Below are positions 50,384-62,139 of a stretch of 64,000 bases of DNA, one piece after another. A program made the position numbers and the translations under genes. A model generated the notes under the pieces. That model did not search any database and was not told the DNA's origin. It saw nothing but the letters and a program-made list of their open reading frames with translations. The stretch's first letter is position 1; each line of letters begins with the position of its first letter. Source of the DNA: Bacillota bacterium (GTDB lineage Bacteria; Bacillota; Clostridia; Christensenellales; SZUA-584); assembly GCA_023415795.1 (NCBI GenBank), contig JAEZJG010000023.1, positions 124,001 to 188,000 of the forward strand. Direction: 5' to 3'.

Positions 50384-51048
50384 GGATAGGTTTAGAATTT
50401 GCTAAAACAGGGGCTGCCCGATATATATCCCATCTTGATTTGCAGCGCGCTTTTTCCCGTGCGATACGGCGCAGCGGGCTGCCGGTTAAGCTGTCCGAGG
50501 GGTTTAACCCGCATTATGTGGTGTCGTTCGCATCGGCGCTGGCACTAGGCATGGAGAGCTCGTGCGAGTGCGTGGAGATGGCGCTTGCCAAAAATGTGAC
50601 GGCGGAGGAGTTTTTGCTGCGCATGGCTAAAGCGCTGCCGCCCGGTCTTGAGGCGCGGCGTGCGGTGGTGCTGGCGGAGGGTGCGCCCAAGCTGATGGCG
50701 GCGCTGCGCACAGCGGAATATACCGTGGACGTGGACGGCGATACAGCCGCTATCGCCCAGGCGGTGAAAGAGCTGCTGGACGAGAAACAGGTGATGGCAG
50801 AGAAGACGTCCAAGGGTGTCACCAAAACCATCGATATTCGCGGCATGATCGAGGATATCAGCTGGCTGGATGGGCGGCTGGTGCTGCGGCTGGCGGCTGC
50901 GCCCGAGGGTTCGCTGCGGCCTGAGCTGGTGCTGGACGTGCTGACACAGCGTGCGGGGGCTTTCGCGTATCGCGCGGTTCGCACAGGGCTGTATACATAT
51001 GACCGCAACGAGGCGGTTGATCTGCTGACCAGATGTCGGTTAATTTGA
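50380..51048 (+). CDS. DUF2344 / TIGR03936 family protein
   Basis: A 222-residue soluble protein. The family signature is present: ARYISHLDLQRAFSRAIRRS, then GLPVKLSEGFNPHYVVSFAS and ALGMESSCECVEM. In Bacteria the domain is found beside or fused to radical SAM proteins. Its start ATG overlaps the stop of the TIGR03960 gene (ATGA), so the two act together. Function unknown; structure prediction would be needed to link it to RNA binding. Confidence 0.88.
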   Translation: MRIGLEFAKTGAARYISHLDLQRAFSRAIRRSGLPVKLSEGFNPHYVVSFASALALGMESSCECVEMALAKNVTAEEFLLRMAKALPPGLEARRAVVLAEGAPKLMAALRTAEYTVDVDGDTAAIAQAVKELLDEKQVMAEKTSKGVTKTIDIRGMIEDISWLDGRLVLRLAAAPEGSLRPELVLDVLTQRAGAFAYRAVRTGLYTYDRNEAVDLLTRCRLI

Positions 51049-51119
51049 AATGATACGTGATTGCGAATTTTTTATCGCATTCTCGCTGAAAATATTTTTA
51101 TGCAAGTTTGGAGTAGCCA

Positions 51120-52649
51120 ATGAATAAAAAGATCGTGGCGGATATCAACGCGCTCGAAGCCAGAATCGCCCTGTTGGAGGACGATAAGCTGGTGGAGATA
51201 CATGTGGAGCGGCGCGGTAAGGAACGCCTTGTGGGCAACATCTACAAGGGGCGGGTCGCCAACGTGCTGCCCGGTATGCAGGCGGCGTTTGTGGACATTG
51301 GTCTTGAGCGCAATGCCTTTTTGTATGCGGGCGACATATTGGCAGACACCTCCGACTTCGAGTTTGGTCAGCAGCAGGGTGACGATTTTGGTCTGCGTGC
51401 CAAACGCATTGAAGAGATGGTGAAGGAGGGACAGGAGATCGTTGTTCAGGTGCTCAAGCAGCCGGGCGGTCAGAAGGGCGCACGCATCACAACGCATGTG
51501 ACGCTGCCCGGACGCATGCTGGTGCTGATGCCCACCGTGAACCACGTGGGCGTGTCCCGTCGCATCGAGGACGAGCAGGAACGAAGCCGCCTCAAGGAAA
51601 TCATGGAACAGATCAAGCCGCCGGATATGGGACTGATTGTGCGCACAGCGGCTGTGGGCAAAACAGCGGAGGATTTTGACGGCGAGGTACGTTTTCTGGA
51701 ACGGCTGTGGCGGCGCATATTGCAGCGCAGCGAAGTGTTGCGTGCACCGCGAATGCTGCATGCCGAAGAATCGCTGGTGTTTCGCACCGTGCGCGATATG
51801 TTTACCGTGGACGTATCCGAATTTGTCATCAACGATCAGGAGTATTTTGACAAGGTGATCGCGGTGGCAAACATCATCGCTCCGTTTATTAAGGATCGTG
51901 TTCGCCTGTACAAGGGCGGTCCCAATATTTTTGATGATTACGGCATTCAGGCGCGCATCGACAAAGCGCTGGATAAAAAGGTTTGGATGAAAAACGGCGC
52001 TTACATCATCATCGATGAAACAGAGGCGCTGACAGTGATTGACGTGAATACCGGCAAATATGTGGGTGACAACAACCTTCAGCAGACGATACTGGAGGTT
52101 AACATTGAGGCGGCGAAGGAGATTGCGCGGCAGCTGCGCCTGCGCGACATCAGCGGCATCATCGTTATCGACTTCATCGACATGGAGGTGGAGGCAAACA
52201 AGTTTAAGGTGGTGGCGGCTCTGGAGGATGCGCTGGCAAAGGACCGCACCAAGACCAATGTTCTTGGCATCACCGGCCTTGGATTGGTGGAAATGACGCG
52301 CAAAAAGGTACGGCGTAAGCTGTCCAGCATCGTGAAGCGCACCTGCCCGTATTGCGGCGGCAGCGGCCTGGTGGACAGTGAAGAAACCACGGCGATAAAT
52401 TTGCGGAGGCTGATGCTACGGCAGCTGGCCAATTCGGACATCAAGGAATACCTGATTGAGGTGAATCCGTCCGTCGCGAAGTATATTGAGAGCAAAGAAA
52501 ACGAAACGCCGGTGCTGCCTAAGCTGGAGGGCTACAAGTTCTACATATTGTCCTCTGAATCGGTGCATTTGTCGGATTATCACGTTGTTGAGATCACGTC
52601 GCAAAAGGAGCGCGAAAAACTGCTGGGAAAAGCGCGCGTGTTTTGTTGA
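51120..52649 (+). CDS. rng: Ribonuclease G/E family endoribonuclease
   Basis: A 509-residue protein close in size to RNase G (about 490). An S1-like RNA-binding domain (about 35-125) has NIYKGRVANVLPGMQAAFVD. The 5' sensor and RNase H-like body contain the catalytic Asp residues in LTVIDVNTGKYVG and IIVIDFIDMEVE. The zinc link is KRTCPYCGGSGLV. It lacks the long disordered scaffold tail of E. coli RNase E. It cuts single-stranded RNA and takes part in rRNA processing and mRNA decay. It precedes rplU-rpmA as in other Firmicutes. Confidence 0.93.
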   Translation: MNKKIVADINALEARIALLEDDKLVEIHVERRGKERLVGNIYKGRVANVLPGMQAAFVDIGLERNAFLYAGDILADTSDFEFGQQQGDDFGLRAKRIEEMVKEGQEIVVQVLKQPGGQKGARITTHVTLPGRMLVLMPTVNHVGVSRRIEDEQERSRLKEIMEQIKPPDMGLIVRTAAVGKTAEDFDGEVRFLERLWRRILQRSEVLRAPRMLHAEESLVFRTVRDMFTVDVSEFVINDQEYFDKVIAVANIIAPFIKDRVRLYKGGPNIFDDYGIQARIDKALDKKVWMKNGAYIIIDETEALTVIDVNTGKYVGDNNLQQTILEVNIEAAKEIARQLRLRDISGIIVIDFIDMEVEANKFKVVAALEDALAKDRTKTNVLGITGLGLVEMTRKKVRRKLSSIVKRTCPYCGGSGLVDSEETTAINLRRLMLRQLANSDIKEYLIEVNPSVAKYIESKENETPVLPKLEGYKFYILSSESVHLSDYHVVEITSQKEREKLLGKARVFC

Positions 52650-52674
52650 CAGGCTTAATGTGATATGATATGAT
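52646..52674 (+). promoter_or_regulatory. Promoter of the rplU-rpmA operon
   Basis: TTGACA (52646-52651) overlaps the stop codon of RNase G; a 17-base spacer leads to TATGAT (52669-52674). Confidence 0.7.
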
Positions 52675-52689
52675 CTTGAATTGAGCCGC

Positions 52690-52800
52690 ACGAAAATGGT
52701 TTGTGAAATTCCGGACCCTTAGTTCTCCTAAAAGCGTAGCTTTTTGAGGTAGGGGGAGCGGATACCACGACGGCGAGACTGGTAAGAGGAGGTAGCAGCA
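52690..52800 (+). promoter_or_regulatory. Possible L21 leader RNA
   Basis: The stretch between promoter and rplU folds into stacked hairpins: AAAAGC-gta-GCTTTT within CTC/GAG and CCC/GGG pairs, then CCA/TGG and the GAGGAGG ribosome site. L21 leaders (protein-binding autoregulatory RNAs) are common before rplU in Firmicutes. I infer this from position and shape; the family consensus was not checked. Confidence 0.5.
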
Positions 52801-53130
52801 GTGTACGCAATTTTTGAAACAGGCGGCAAGCAGTATAAGGCAAGCAAGGGCGACATCGTTTTTGTAGAAAAAATCGATGCAGAACCCGGCAAGCTGGTCA
52901 GCTTCGACGCATTGGTAGTGGCAGATGGCGACAACATCCAGATCGGTACACCGGTCGTGGAAGGCGCGAAGGTTCGCGCGAAGATCGTCGAGCATGGCAA
53001 AGAGAAGAAAGTCGTGACTTTCAAATACAAGCCGAAGAGAAATTACCGCAAGAAGCAGGGCCACCGTCAACCGTTCACAAAGATACGGATCACCAGCATC
53101 GGTTCGGCCAAAGAAGCGGCGGAAGAGTAA
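52801..53130 (+). CDS. rplU: 50S ribosomal protein L21
   Basis: A 109-residue protein starting at GTG (AGAGGAGG upstream). Family marks are MYAIFETGGKQYKASKGD, a middle VEGAKVRAKIVEHGKEKK and FKYKPKRNYRKKQGHRQPFT. L21 binds 23S rRNA near the exit of the large subunit. It leads the L21-L27 unit and follows a structured leader. Confidence 0.97.
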   Translation: MYAIFETGGKQYKASKGDIVFVEKIDAEPGKLVSFDALVVADGDNIQIGTPVVEGAKVRAKIVEHGKEKKVVTFKYKPKRNYRKKQGHRQPFTKIRITSIGSAKEAAEE

Positions 53131-53164
53131 CGAAATCCAACAGTGAAAGAGAGGTGCATTTCAG

Positions 53165-53419
53165 TTGGCACATAAGAAGGGTGTAGGCAGCTCGAGAAAC
53201 GGGCGCGACAGCGAAAGCAAACGGCTGGGCGTTAAGCGCAGTGACGGACAGTTTGTACTCGCGGGTAACATACTTGTGCGGCAGCGCGGCACCAAATTCT
53301 ATCCGGGCAACAACGTGGATATCGGCAGTGACGACACGCTGTTCTCGCTGGTTGACGGAAACGTCAAGTTTGAGCGTAGGGGCCGGGACAAGAAACAGGT
53401 TAGCGTTTATCCGAACTAA
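53165..53419 (+). CDS. rpmA: 50S ribosomal protein L27
   Basis: An 84-residue protein, start TTG (GAGAGGTG upstream). Sequence marks are [39 protein letters not shown] and [15 protein letters not shown]. The mature N-terminus reaches into the peptidyl-transferase centre. In most Firmicutes L27 carries a short N-terminal extension cut by the protease Prp, encoded between rplU and rpmA; here the gene starts directly at the mature sequence and only 34 bases, without a gene, separate it from rplU. Confidence 0.96.
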   Translation: MAHKKGVGSSRNGRDSESKRLGVKRSDGQFVLAGNILVRQRGTKFYPGNNVDIGSDDTLFSLVDGNVKFERRGRDKKQVSVYPN

Positions 53420-53430
53420 AAAGTCAAGCA

Positions 53431-53460
53431 ACAGGCTCTGCGATGCAGGGTCTGTTTTAT
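53431..53460 (+). terminator. Rho-independent terminator of rplU-rpmA
   Basis: ACAGGCTCTGC/GCAGGGTCTGT (11 bp with G-T pairs) around GAT, followed by TTTATTTC. Confidence 0.8.
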
Positions 53461-53484
53461 TTCGTCGGGCTTTATGGAGCGGTT

Positions 53485-53571
53485 ATGAAAAAGTATGTGA
53501 TGATTGCTGTATGTGTATTATTGGTTTCAATACCGAAATGGCGGTCAAATTCACTGTGGATTGAGGCGTAG
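53485..53571 (+). CDS. Possible 28-residue hydrophobic peptide
   Basis: ATG at 53485 with GGAGCGG upstream; the frame reads a basic MKK start, a hydrophobic YVMIAVCVLLVSI run and a short polar tail to TAG at 53569-53571. It resembles a signal peptide or a small membrane peptide. It ends 9 bases before the OGG gene and may be a leader or the start of a lost gene. Confidence 0.3.
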   Translation: MKKYVMIAVCVLLVSIPKWRSNSLWIEA

Positions 53572-53579
53572 GCTTTCCG

Positions 53580-54437
53580 ATGGAGATTATATTTGACGGT
53601 ACGGATGTGAGACTGACCGGAATCACCGATTTTTCGCTAACGGACTGTCTGACCTGTGGGCAGGCGTTCCGTTGGAAGCCGCATGGTAGCGGTTTTTTTG
53701 GTGTGGCATTAAGCCGAGCAGTGTATGCCGAGCAGAACGGCGGGGAGCTGGTGCTGTCGGGAATCGATCAGAGCGAAACGGCGGCTTTTGTGCGCTACTT
53801 TGATCTGGAACGCGACTACGGCGCAATCAAGGCGGCATATTCGCATGACGATTATATGCGGCAGGGTATGGCGTACACGCCGGGCATGCGTGTGCTGCGA
53901 CAGCCGCCGTTCGAGACGTTGATCAGTTTCATCATATCCGCCAATAACAACGTGAAACGAATTGTAGGCATCATTGAAGCTATCTGTGAGCGTTACGGGG
54001 CGGCGTTGGACGGTGGTTGGGACTTTCCGACACCGGAGATGCTCTCTTCGCTGACAGAGGCACAGCTGAAGGCGTGCGGGGCGGGCTATCGCGCGCGGTA
54101 CATCATTGAGGCGGCGCGTATGGTGGCTGAGGGCTTCGATCTGGCTGCTGTGGCGGTGCTGCCGTTTGAGGATGCACGGCGGGAACTGACCGCGTTGCCG
54201 GGCGTGGGGCAGAAGGTTGCGGATTGTGTGGCGCTGTACGGCATGGGTTTCACGCAGTCGTTCCCTGCTGATGTCTGGATGCGCCGCGTGCTATGCGGCA
54301 TGTACGGTTATGGCGGCAAGAACGATAAACACATGCGCGCGTTCGTGGATGAGAGGTTCGGCGAATACGCGGGCATCGCGCAGCAGTATCTGTTCCATTA
54401 CGCACGTAACCATCCGGAGATATTCCGTACATGCTGA
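53580..54437 (+). CDS. OGG-type 8-oxoguanine DNA glycosylase/AP lyase
   Basis: A 285-residue base-excision repair enzyme. The OGG N-terminal domain (about 10-110) has LTDCLTCGQAFRWKP. The HhH-GPD core (about 110-270) carries the catalytic Lys in LPGVGQKVADCVALYGM and the Asp in SFPADVWMRRVL. This matches the hOGG1/Clostridium Ogg pattern (GxKVAD..., PxDVxM), so removal of 8-oxoguanine is likely. It lacks the C-terminal 4Fe-4S loop of MutY/Nth. It takes the place where obg would be expected after rpmA. Confidence 0.9.
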   Translation: MEIIFDGTDVRLTGITDFSLTDCLTCGQAFRWKPHGSGFFGVALSRAVYAEQNGGELVLSGIDQSETAAFVRYFDLERDYGAIKAAYSHDDYMRQGMAYTPGMRVLRQPPFETLISFIISANNNVKRIVGIIEAICERYGAALDGGWDFPTPEMLSSLTEAQLKACGAGYRARYIIEAARMVAEGFDLAAVAVLPFEDARRELTALPGVGQKVADCVALYGMGFTQSFPADVWMRRVLCGMYGYGGKNDKHMRAFVDERFGEYAGIAQQYLFHYARNHPEIFRTC

Positions 54438-54548
54438 GAGGTGTTTGGTTGCCTATTAAGGCCTAGACCATAAAAGCTCTGTGCCTCTACACCGCTGCCT
54501 AACGGGCAATACCCCCCCTTTTAGCTTTTATGAAATGATAGAAAAGAA

Positions 54549-54577
54549 CAAGAGCCTCCGCGATGGGAGGCTCTTGA
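54549..54577 (-). terminator. Terminator of nifJ
   Basis: AAGAGCCTCC/GGAGGCTCTT with a 5-6 base loop; on the minus strand it is followed by GTTCTTTTCTATC. Confidence 0.8.
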
Positions 54578-54600
54578 CGTTTTAAACAATGTGCTGATTA

Positions 54601-58140
<3,540 letters not shown>

Positions 58141-58342
58141 TTAGTAAATGATTATCCAATCATGAAATAACTTTTTATAGTCACTGATGGCTTATGGTTA
58201 AAACCATTAGATTTAGTATATTCACAATCTTCATTATTATATATTTTTTCGTCGAAGAGGTCAATAAAAAAAGGACTAGAGTGTGCAGGCTTGTAGGAAA
58301 AAGGCAGGTTGCTGATTTGGCGTAAAACACCGCTATAAAAGG

Positions 58343-58371
58343 AAAAAGCGGCTTGACGTTGCTCAGCCGCA
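58343..58371 (-). terminator. Terminator of mreB
   Basis: GCGGCT/AGCCGC arms; on the minus strand followed by TTTTTCCTTTT, just downstream of the mreB stop. Confidence 0.8.
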
Positions 58372-58399
58372 CATTTTTGAACGTTAAAATATATTAGCA

Positions 58400-59428
58400 T
58401 CAGCCGGGTTCAACACCCAGTTCGTGTTCGAATATGCTTGGCTCCATAGTCTCCAGAGCCAGCCCCGCGCCGATAGCCACGCAGTCAATAGGATCCTTGG
58501 CGCGGCGAACAGGCATGCCTGTTGCCTTGGCGATCATCCGGTTAAGCCCATGCAGCAGAGAACCGCCGCCTGTCATCACGATGCCCTCGTTGATGATATC
58601 GGCCGCAAGCTCGGGCGGCGTTTGCTCCAGCACGTTTTTGACTGTATCCACAATAGCCTGTATCGGCTCCAGCAAAGCCTCGTTAATGCTCTGCGAATCG
58701 ACGGTGACGGATCGCGGCAATCCGGAGGATGCCTCGCGCCCGCGCACCTCCATCGTCTGCTCCTTGGGCCTGTCCATAACGTAGCCGAGGCTGATCTTGA
58801 TCTGTTCCGCTGTGCTCTCACCCACAATCAGACCGTGTATCTTTTTGATCTGCTTCATGATGGCATCGTCCATATGGTTGCCGCCAATGCGCAGCGAACG
58901 CGATACGACGATCCCGCTCAGCGATATGACGGCTACCTCGCTGGTACCGCCGCCGATGTCCACCACCATGCAACCCTTTGCCTGTGTCACATCCAGCCCC
59001 GCGCCAATGGCTGCTGCCATGGGCTCTTCCAGCAGCAGCACTTCGCGCGCTCCTGCTGACCGCGCCGCCTCTTCTACGGCGCGCTTTTCTACCTCGGTGA
59101 TGCCGCACGGCACACAGATCACCAAGCGCGGACTGCGCCGTATCAGGCTTTGCGGCACTGCCTTGCGTATAAAATACTTCAGCATGATTTCTGTGGTGGC
59201 GAAATCGGCAATAACGCCGTCCTTGAGCGGCCTCACCGCCACGATGCCGCCCGGCGTCCGTCCGATCATTCGGCGTGCTTCCTCGCCCACCGCCAGTATC
59301 TCCTTGCGGTTATTCTTCATCGCCACCACGGAGGGTTCACGCACAATAATACCCTCATCCTTCATATATACAAGCGTGTTTGCCGTGCCGAGATCGATGC
59401 CAAGGCTGGGCGCTAAATATGAAAACAT
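58400..59428 (-). CDS. mreB: Rod-shape-determining actin-like protein MreB/Mbl
   Basis: A 342-residue actin-fold ATPase. The phosphate-1 loop is LGIDLGTANTLVY; phosphate-2 is MVVDIGGGTSEVAV; the adenosine motif is IVMTGGGSLLHGLN. EVEKRAVEEAARSAG and LEEPMAAAIGAGL also match. MreB filaments guide the elongation machinery along the membrane. The usual partners mreC and mreD are not beside it, so it may be the Mbl-like paralogue. The ribosome site is GGAGG. It is followed by its own terminator and lies divergently from the AraC-GyrI gene. Confidence 0.93.
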   Translation of the reverse strand: MFSYLAPSLGIDLGTANTLVYMKDEGIIVREPSVVAMKNNRKEILAVGEEARRMIGRTPGGIVAVRPLKDGVIADFATTEIMLKYFIRKAVPQSLIRRSPRLVICVPCGITEVEKRAVEEAARSAGAREVLLLEEPMAAAIGAGLDVTQAKGCMVVDIGGGTSEVAVISLSGIVVSRSLRIGGNHMDDAIMKQIKKIHGLIVGESTAEQIKISLGYVMDRPKEQTMEVRGREASSGLPRSVTVDSQSINEALLEPIQAIVDTVKNVLEQTPPELAADIINEGIVMTGGGSLLHGLNRMIAKATGMPVRRAKDPIDCVAIGAGLALETMEPSIFEHELGVEPG

Positions 59429-59554
59429 TCAATTAACCTCCTCTGTATTATGGTATCATTGTGCCTGTATAGCCATAATTTTATACATGCATGGCGGGGG
59501 ATATTGTGACTGTTATGTTCCGCATGGTATGATAGCGCAAAGGGGGGGCGGTTT

Positions 59555-60471
59555 ATGAATGAGACACAGGCTAACGAGTATATCGTCAGAGTCAACAAGG
59601 TGTGTGACTATATCAACGAGCATTTAGCAGCAGAGATAACGCTGGCGGAGCTGGCGGACATCGCGGGCTTTTCTGAATACCACTTCCACCGCATATTCGC
59701 AGCCATGACGGGAGAGACACTGTTCGCGTATATTCAGCGACTGCGGCTGGAGCGCGCTGCCACGCGGCTGTGCACACACCCGTCGCAGAAGATCACGCAG
59801 CTGGCGCTGGAATACGGCTTTACGTCGTCCGCCGTGTTTTGCCGCGCGTTCAAAAAGCGCTTTGGCTGTGCTCCCTCCGAATTTCGGGACAGCAACCAGA
59901 GTCAAACACAGAGCAGCCTGTATCAACTGCTGCGCAACAGCGGGAAAGCCATAGAGCCGGCTGACGAGTATAATGGCAGCAAAAACAGGAGGCTTGCCAT
60001 GAACCGGAAGTAAAAATTGAGAGGCTGGAGAAAACGCGCATCGCGTATATCCGCTATGTAGGACCGTACGCAGGGGATGAGAAGCTGTTTGAGGGGCTGT
60101 TTGGACGGCTGGGCGCGTGGGCGGGACCGCGCGGTGTGGATTTGGGCACCACCTATGTGATCTACCACGACAACCCGAGCGTGACGGAGGAACAAAAGCT
60201 GCGGCTGGATGTGTGTGTGCCCATCGGTGAGGACACAGAGGTGTCGGGCGAGGTGTGCGAGGGCGAGCTTTTGGGCGGACTCTATGGCGTGGGGCATTTT
60301 GTGTTGGGCTCAGAGGAATATGGCGCGGCATGGGCGTACATGTACAGTGAGTGGCTGCCACAAAGCGGCTACCGTGTGGCGGATGCAGCAGCGTTTGAAC
60401 GCTACAGCGGCGGCTGCGGCGAAGACGGGCGTATGCCGGTGGATATCTGCATGCCGCTGGAAGCTATTTAG
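59555..60471 (+). pseudogene. AraC-family regulator with GyrI-like domain, broken by a one-base frameshift
   Basis: Frame 1 (59555-60013, 152 residues) gives an AraC DNA-binding domain: LAELADIAGFSEYHFHRIFA and LALEYGFTSSAVFCRAFKKR then GCAPSEFRD. It stops right after MNRK. The next frame gives a complete GyrI-like domain (from about 60005 to the TAA at 60471): EVKIERLEKTRIAYIRYVGP, then LDVCVPIGEDTEVSG and PVDICMPLEAI at the end. It has no start codon before a GTG deep inside the domain. Adding one C in the AACCGG at 60002-60007 would give MNPEVKIERL, the expected joint of such regulators. So it is a fused regulator of small-molecule or drug response with a single-base loss, or a sequencing error. 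Confidence 0.8.
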
Positions 60472-60484
60472 GCTGTGAATGGTC

Positions 60485-60524
60485 AAAAAACGGCGGGTGC
60501 TAACTGAATAGCCCCGCCGTTTTA
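60485..60524 (+). terminator. Rho-independent terminator
   Basis: AAAACGGCGGG pairs with CCCGCCGTTTT around a 15-base loop, just after the AraC-GyrI gene. Confidence 0.8.
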
Positions 60525-60541
60525 AGTTAACGGAGAAGTGA

Positions 60542-60727
60542 ATGCGTTTTAAGGTGTTCGCAAACGGACTGAACGTACGCAATAGAGTGACCATCATGTC
60601 AAAATGCAAGCAGATACTGTGTGAAAGCGAAGTGGATGCTGTCATCTGTGAATATCTGATGACGGTGTGTGAGTGGCACAGCGCATACAAAAACGGCGGA
60701 GCGCTGTGCCCCGCCGCTGATATGTGA
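60542..60727 (+). CDS. Doubtful small hypothetical protein
   Basis: A 61-residue frame with GGAGAAGTGA directly before the ATG (spacing short). It contains four Cys and reads CKQILCESEVDAVICEYLMT in the middle. No family is recognised. Its last 12 codons lie on the GC-rich hairpin that serves as terminator of maf, which speaks against a real gene. Confidence 0.25.
   Translation: MRFKVFANGLNVRNRVTIMSKCKQILCESEVDAVICEYLMTVCEWHSAYKNGGALCPAADM
60688..60717 (-). terminator. Terminator of the maf-rnf unit
   Basis: CGGCGG/CCGCCG arms; on the minus strand followed by TTTTTGTATG, about 20 bases after the maf stop. Confidence 0.75.
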
Positions 60728-60733
60728 CTTAAG

Positions 60734-61309
60734 TCAGATGCTTTTCAGCAGATTATATAACCGATTGAGCGGCAGTCCCATCACATTGAAGAAGCAGCCG
60801 TCGATGCCGGTGATGTATTTACCGCCATAGCCCTGAATGCCGTACGCACCCGCCTTATCCATCGGTTCTCCTGTTGAGATGTACTCTCTTATCTCGCCGT
60901 CCGACAGGGCACAGAACGTGACCTGCGTGGACTCCACCAGCGTTTGAGTCTTGCTGTTGCTGACCACCGCGACGCCGGTGTAAACGGTGTGTGTGCGCCC
61001 GGACAGCAGCTTCAGCATGGCTGCGGCTTCCGCCGCATCAGCGGGCTTGCCCAGCACCTGAGCATCCACCGCCACCAGCGTATCCGCGCCGATGACGAGG
61101 GCATCCGGATACTTCGCGGCGATGTCCGCTGCTTTGTCTGCCGCCAGCTTTTCCACCTGCTGTGCGGGGAAACCAAAGGCGACCTCCTCAATGCCGCTGG
61201 GAATCACATCAAACTCCGGCAGTATGTACGCCAGCAGTTCGCGGCGTCGCGGCGAGCCGGAAGCAAGTATTATCCGCTTGCCGCCCAGCTTATCAGACAG
61301 CACAGACAT
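60734..61309 (-). CDS. maf: Maf-family nucleoside triphosphate pyrophosphatase
   Basis: A 191-residue protein, the normal Maf size. The signature is IILASGSPRRRELLAYIL at the N-terminus, VIGADTLVAVDAQVLGKPAD in the centre and YISTGEPMDKAGAYGIQGYG. Maf enzymes hydrolyse non-canonical or modified nucleotides (dTTP/UTP/m5UTP types) and in Bacillus affect septum formation. The start Met lies inside the end of rnfB (17-base overlap), so maf is the last gene of the rnf transcript. A frame 18 codons longer exists upstream but lies within rnfB. Confidence 0.93.
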   Translation of the reverse strand: MSVLSDKLGGKRIILASGSPRRRELLAYILPEFDVIPSGIEEVAFGFPAQQVEKLAADKAADIAAKYPDALVIGADTLVAVDAQVLGKPADAAEAAAMLKLLSGRTHTVYTGVAVVSNSKTQTLVESTQVTFCALSDGEIREYISTGEPMDKAGAYGIQGYGGKYITGIDGCFFNVMGLPLNRLYNLLKSI

Positions 61310-62117
61310 TGTCGTTACGCTCGTTGTTGATGGCAATAGAGCCCTTGGGGCATACGCCCACACACACGCCGCAGCCGGTGCATTTGTCGTAATCGATATG
61401 CGGCAGGTTGTCGCTCATCGTGATTGCACCCTCGGGGCACTTCTTGGCGCACAGCCCGCACGCAATGCAACCCGCCTTGCAGATGGCCGCTGCCGCCTTG
61501 CCCTTTTCTGTTGTGCGGCAGGCAATGAATACGTTGCGGCTCTTTGGCATTACGGATATGACGTGCTTGGGGCAAACCGCTTCGCACTTGGCGCAGCCGG
61601 TGCAAAGACTTTCGTCCACCGCTGCTATGCCCTTATCGCTGAGGTAGATTGCGCCGAAGGGGCACACCTTACCGCAGGTTAAAAGACCCACGCAGCCAAA
61701 CGCGCACGCCGAGGGCCCTCCTGCCAGCTGTGCGGCAGCGCGGCAGTCGTGAATGCCCGTATATGTGTATTTGGAGATGCAGTTCTCTGAATCACCATGA
61801 CAGCGCACGCGCGCCACCTTCTTTTCAGAAGCATCAGCAGACACACCCATCAACGCCGATATTGCGTCAAGATTTTCGCAGGATATAGCGACGCAACGGG
61901 AAGCGTTTGCTTCGCCGAAAGCAACTGCTTTGGCAAAACCGTCGCAGCCGGGAATGCCGCAGCCGCCGCAATTGGCACCCGGCAGCAGCTCGCGCACCTG
62001 CTCCACCAGCGGATCGGTCTTCACATCAAATATTTTAGAGGCAATCGCAAGACCCAGCCCCAAAACAAGACCGAGACCGCCCATTACGATCAATGGCCAA
62101 ATGATTGAATCAAGCAT
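61293..62117 (-). CDS. rnfB: Rnf complex subunit RnfB
   Basis: A 274-residue membrane-anchored iron-sulfur protein. One N-terminal helix (about 5-27, IWPLIVMGGLGLVLGLGL) precedes a 4Fe-4S domain with LLPGANCGGCGIPGCDGFAK. A central Cys-rich region (CGLVGLLTCGKVCPFGAIY-like) and two pairs of ferredoxin clusters follow, in CTGCAKCEAVCPKHVI, CIACGLCAKKCPEGAI and CTGCGVCVGVCPKGSI. RnfB is the entry point for electrons from reduced ferredoxin. It is encoded last of the rnf subunits, with maf overlapping its end. Confidence 0.95.
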   Translation of the reverse strand: MLDSIIWPLIVMGGLGLVLGLGLAIASKIFDVKTDPLVEQVRELLPGANCGGCGIPGCDGFAKAVAFGEANASRCVAISCENLDAISALMGVSADASEKKVARVRCHGDSENCISKYTYTGIHDCRAAAQLAGGPSACAFGCVGLLTCGKVCPFGAIYLSDKGIAAVDESLCTGCAKCEAVCPKHVISVMPKSRNVFIACRTTEKGKAAAAICKAGCIACGLCAKKCPEGAITMSDNLPHIDYDKCTGCGVCVGVCPKGSIAINNERNDNVCAV

Positions 62118-62139
62118 TGTAATGTCCTTTCTGCCCGCT

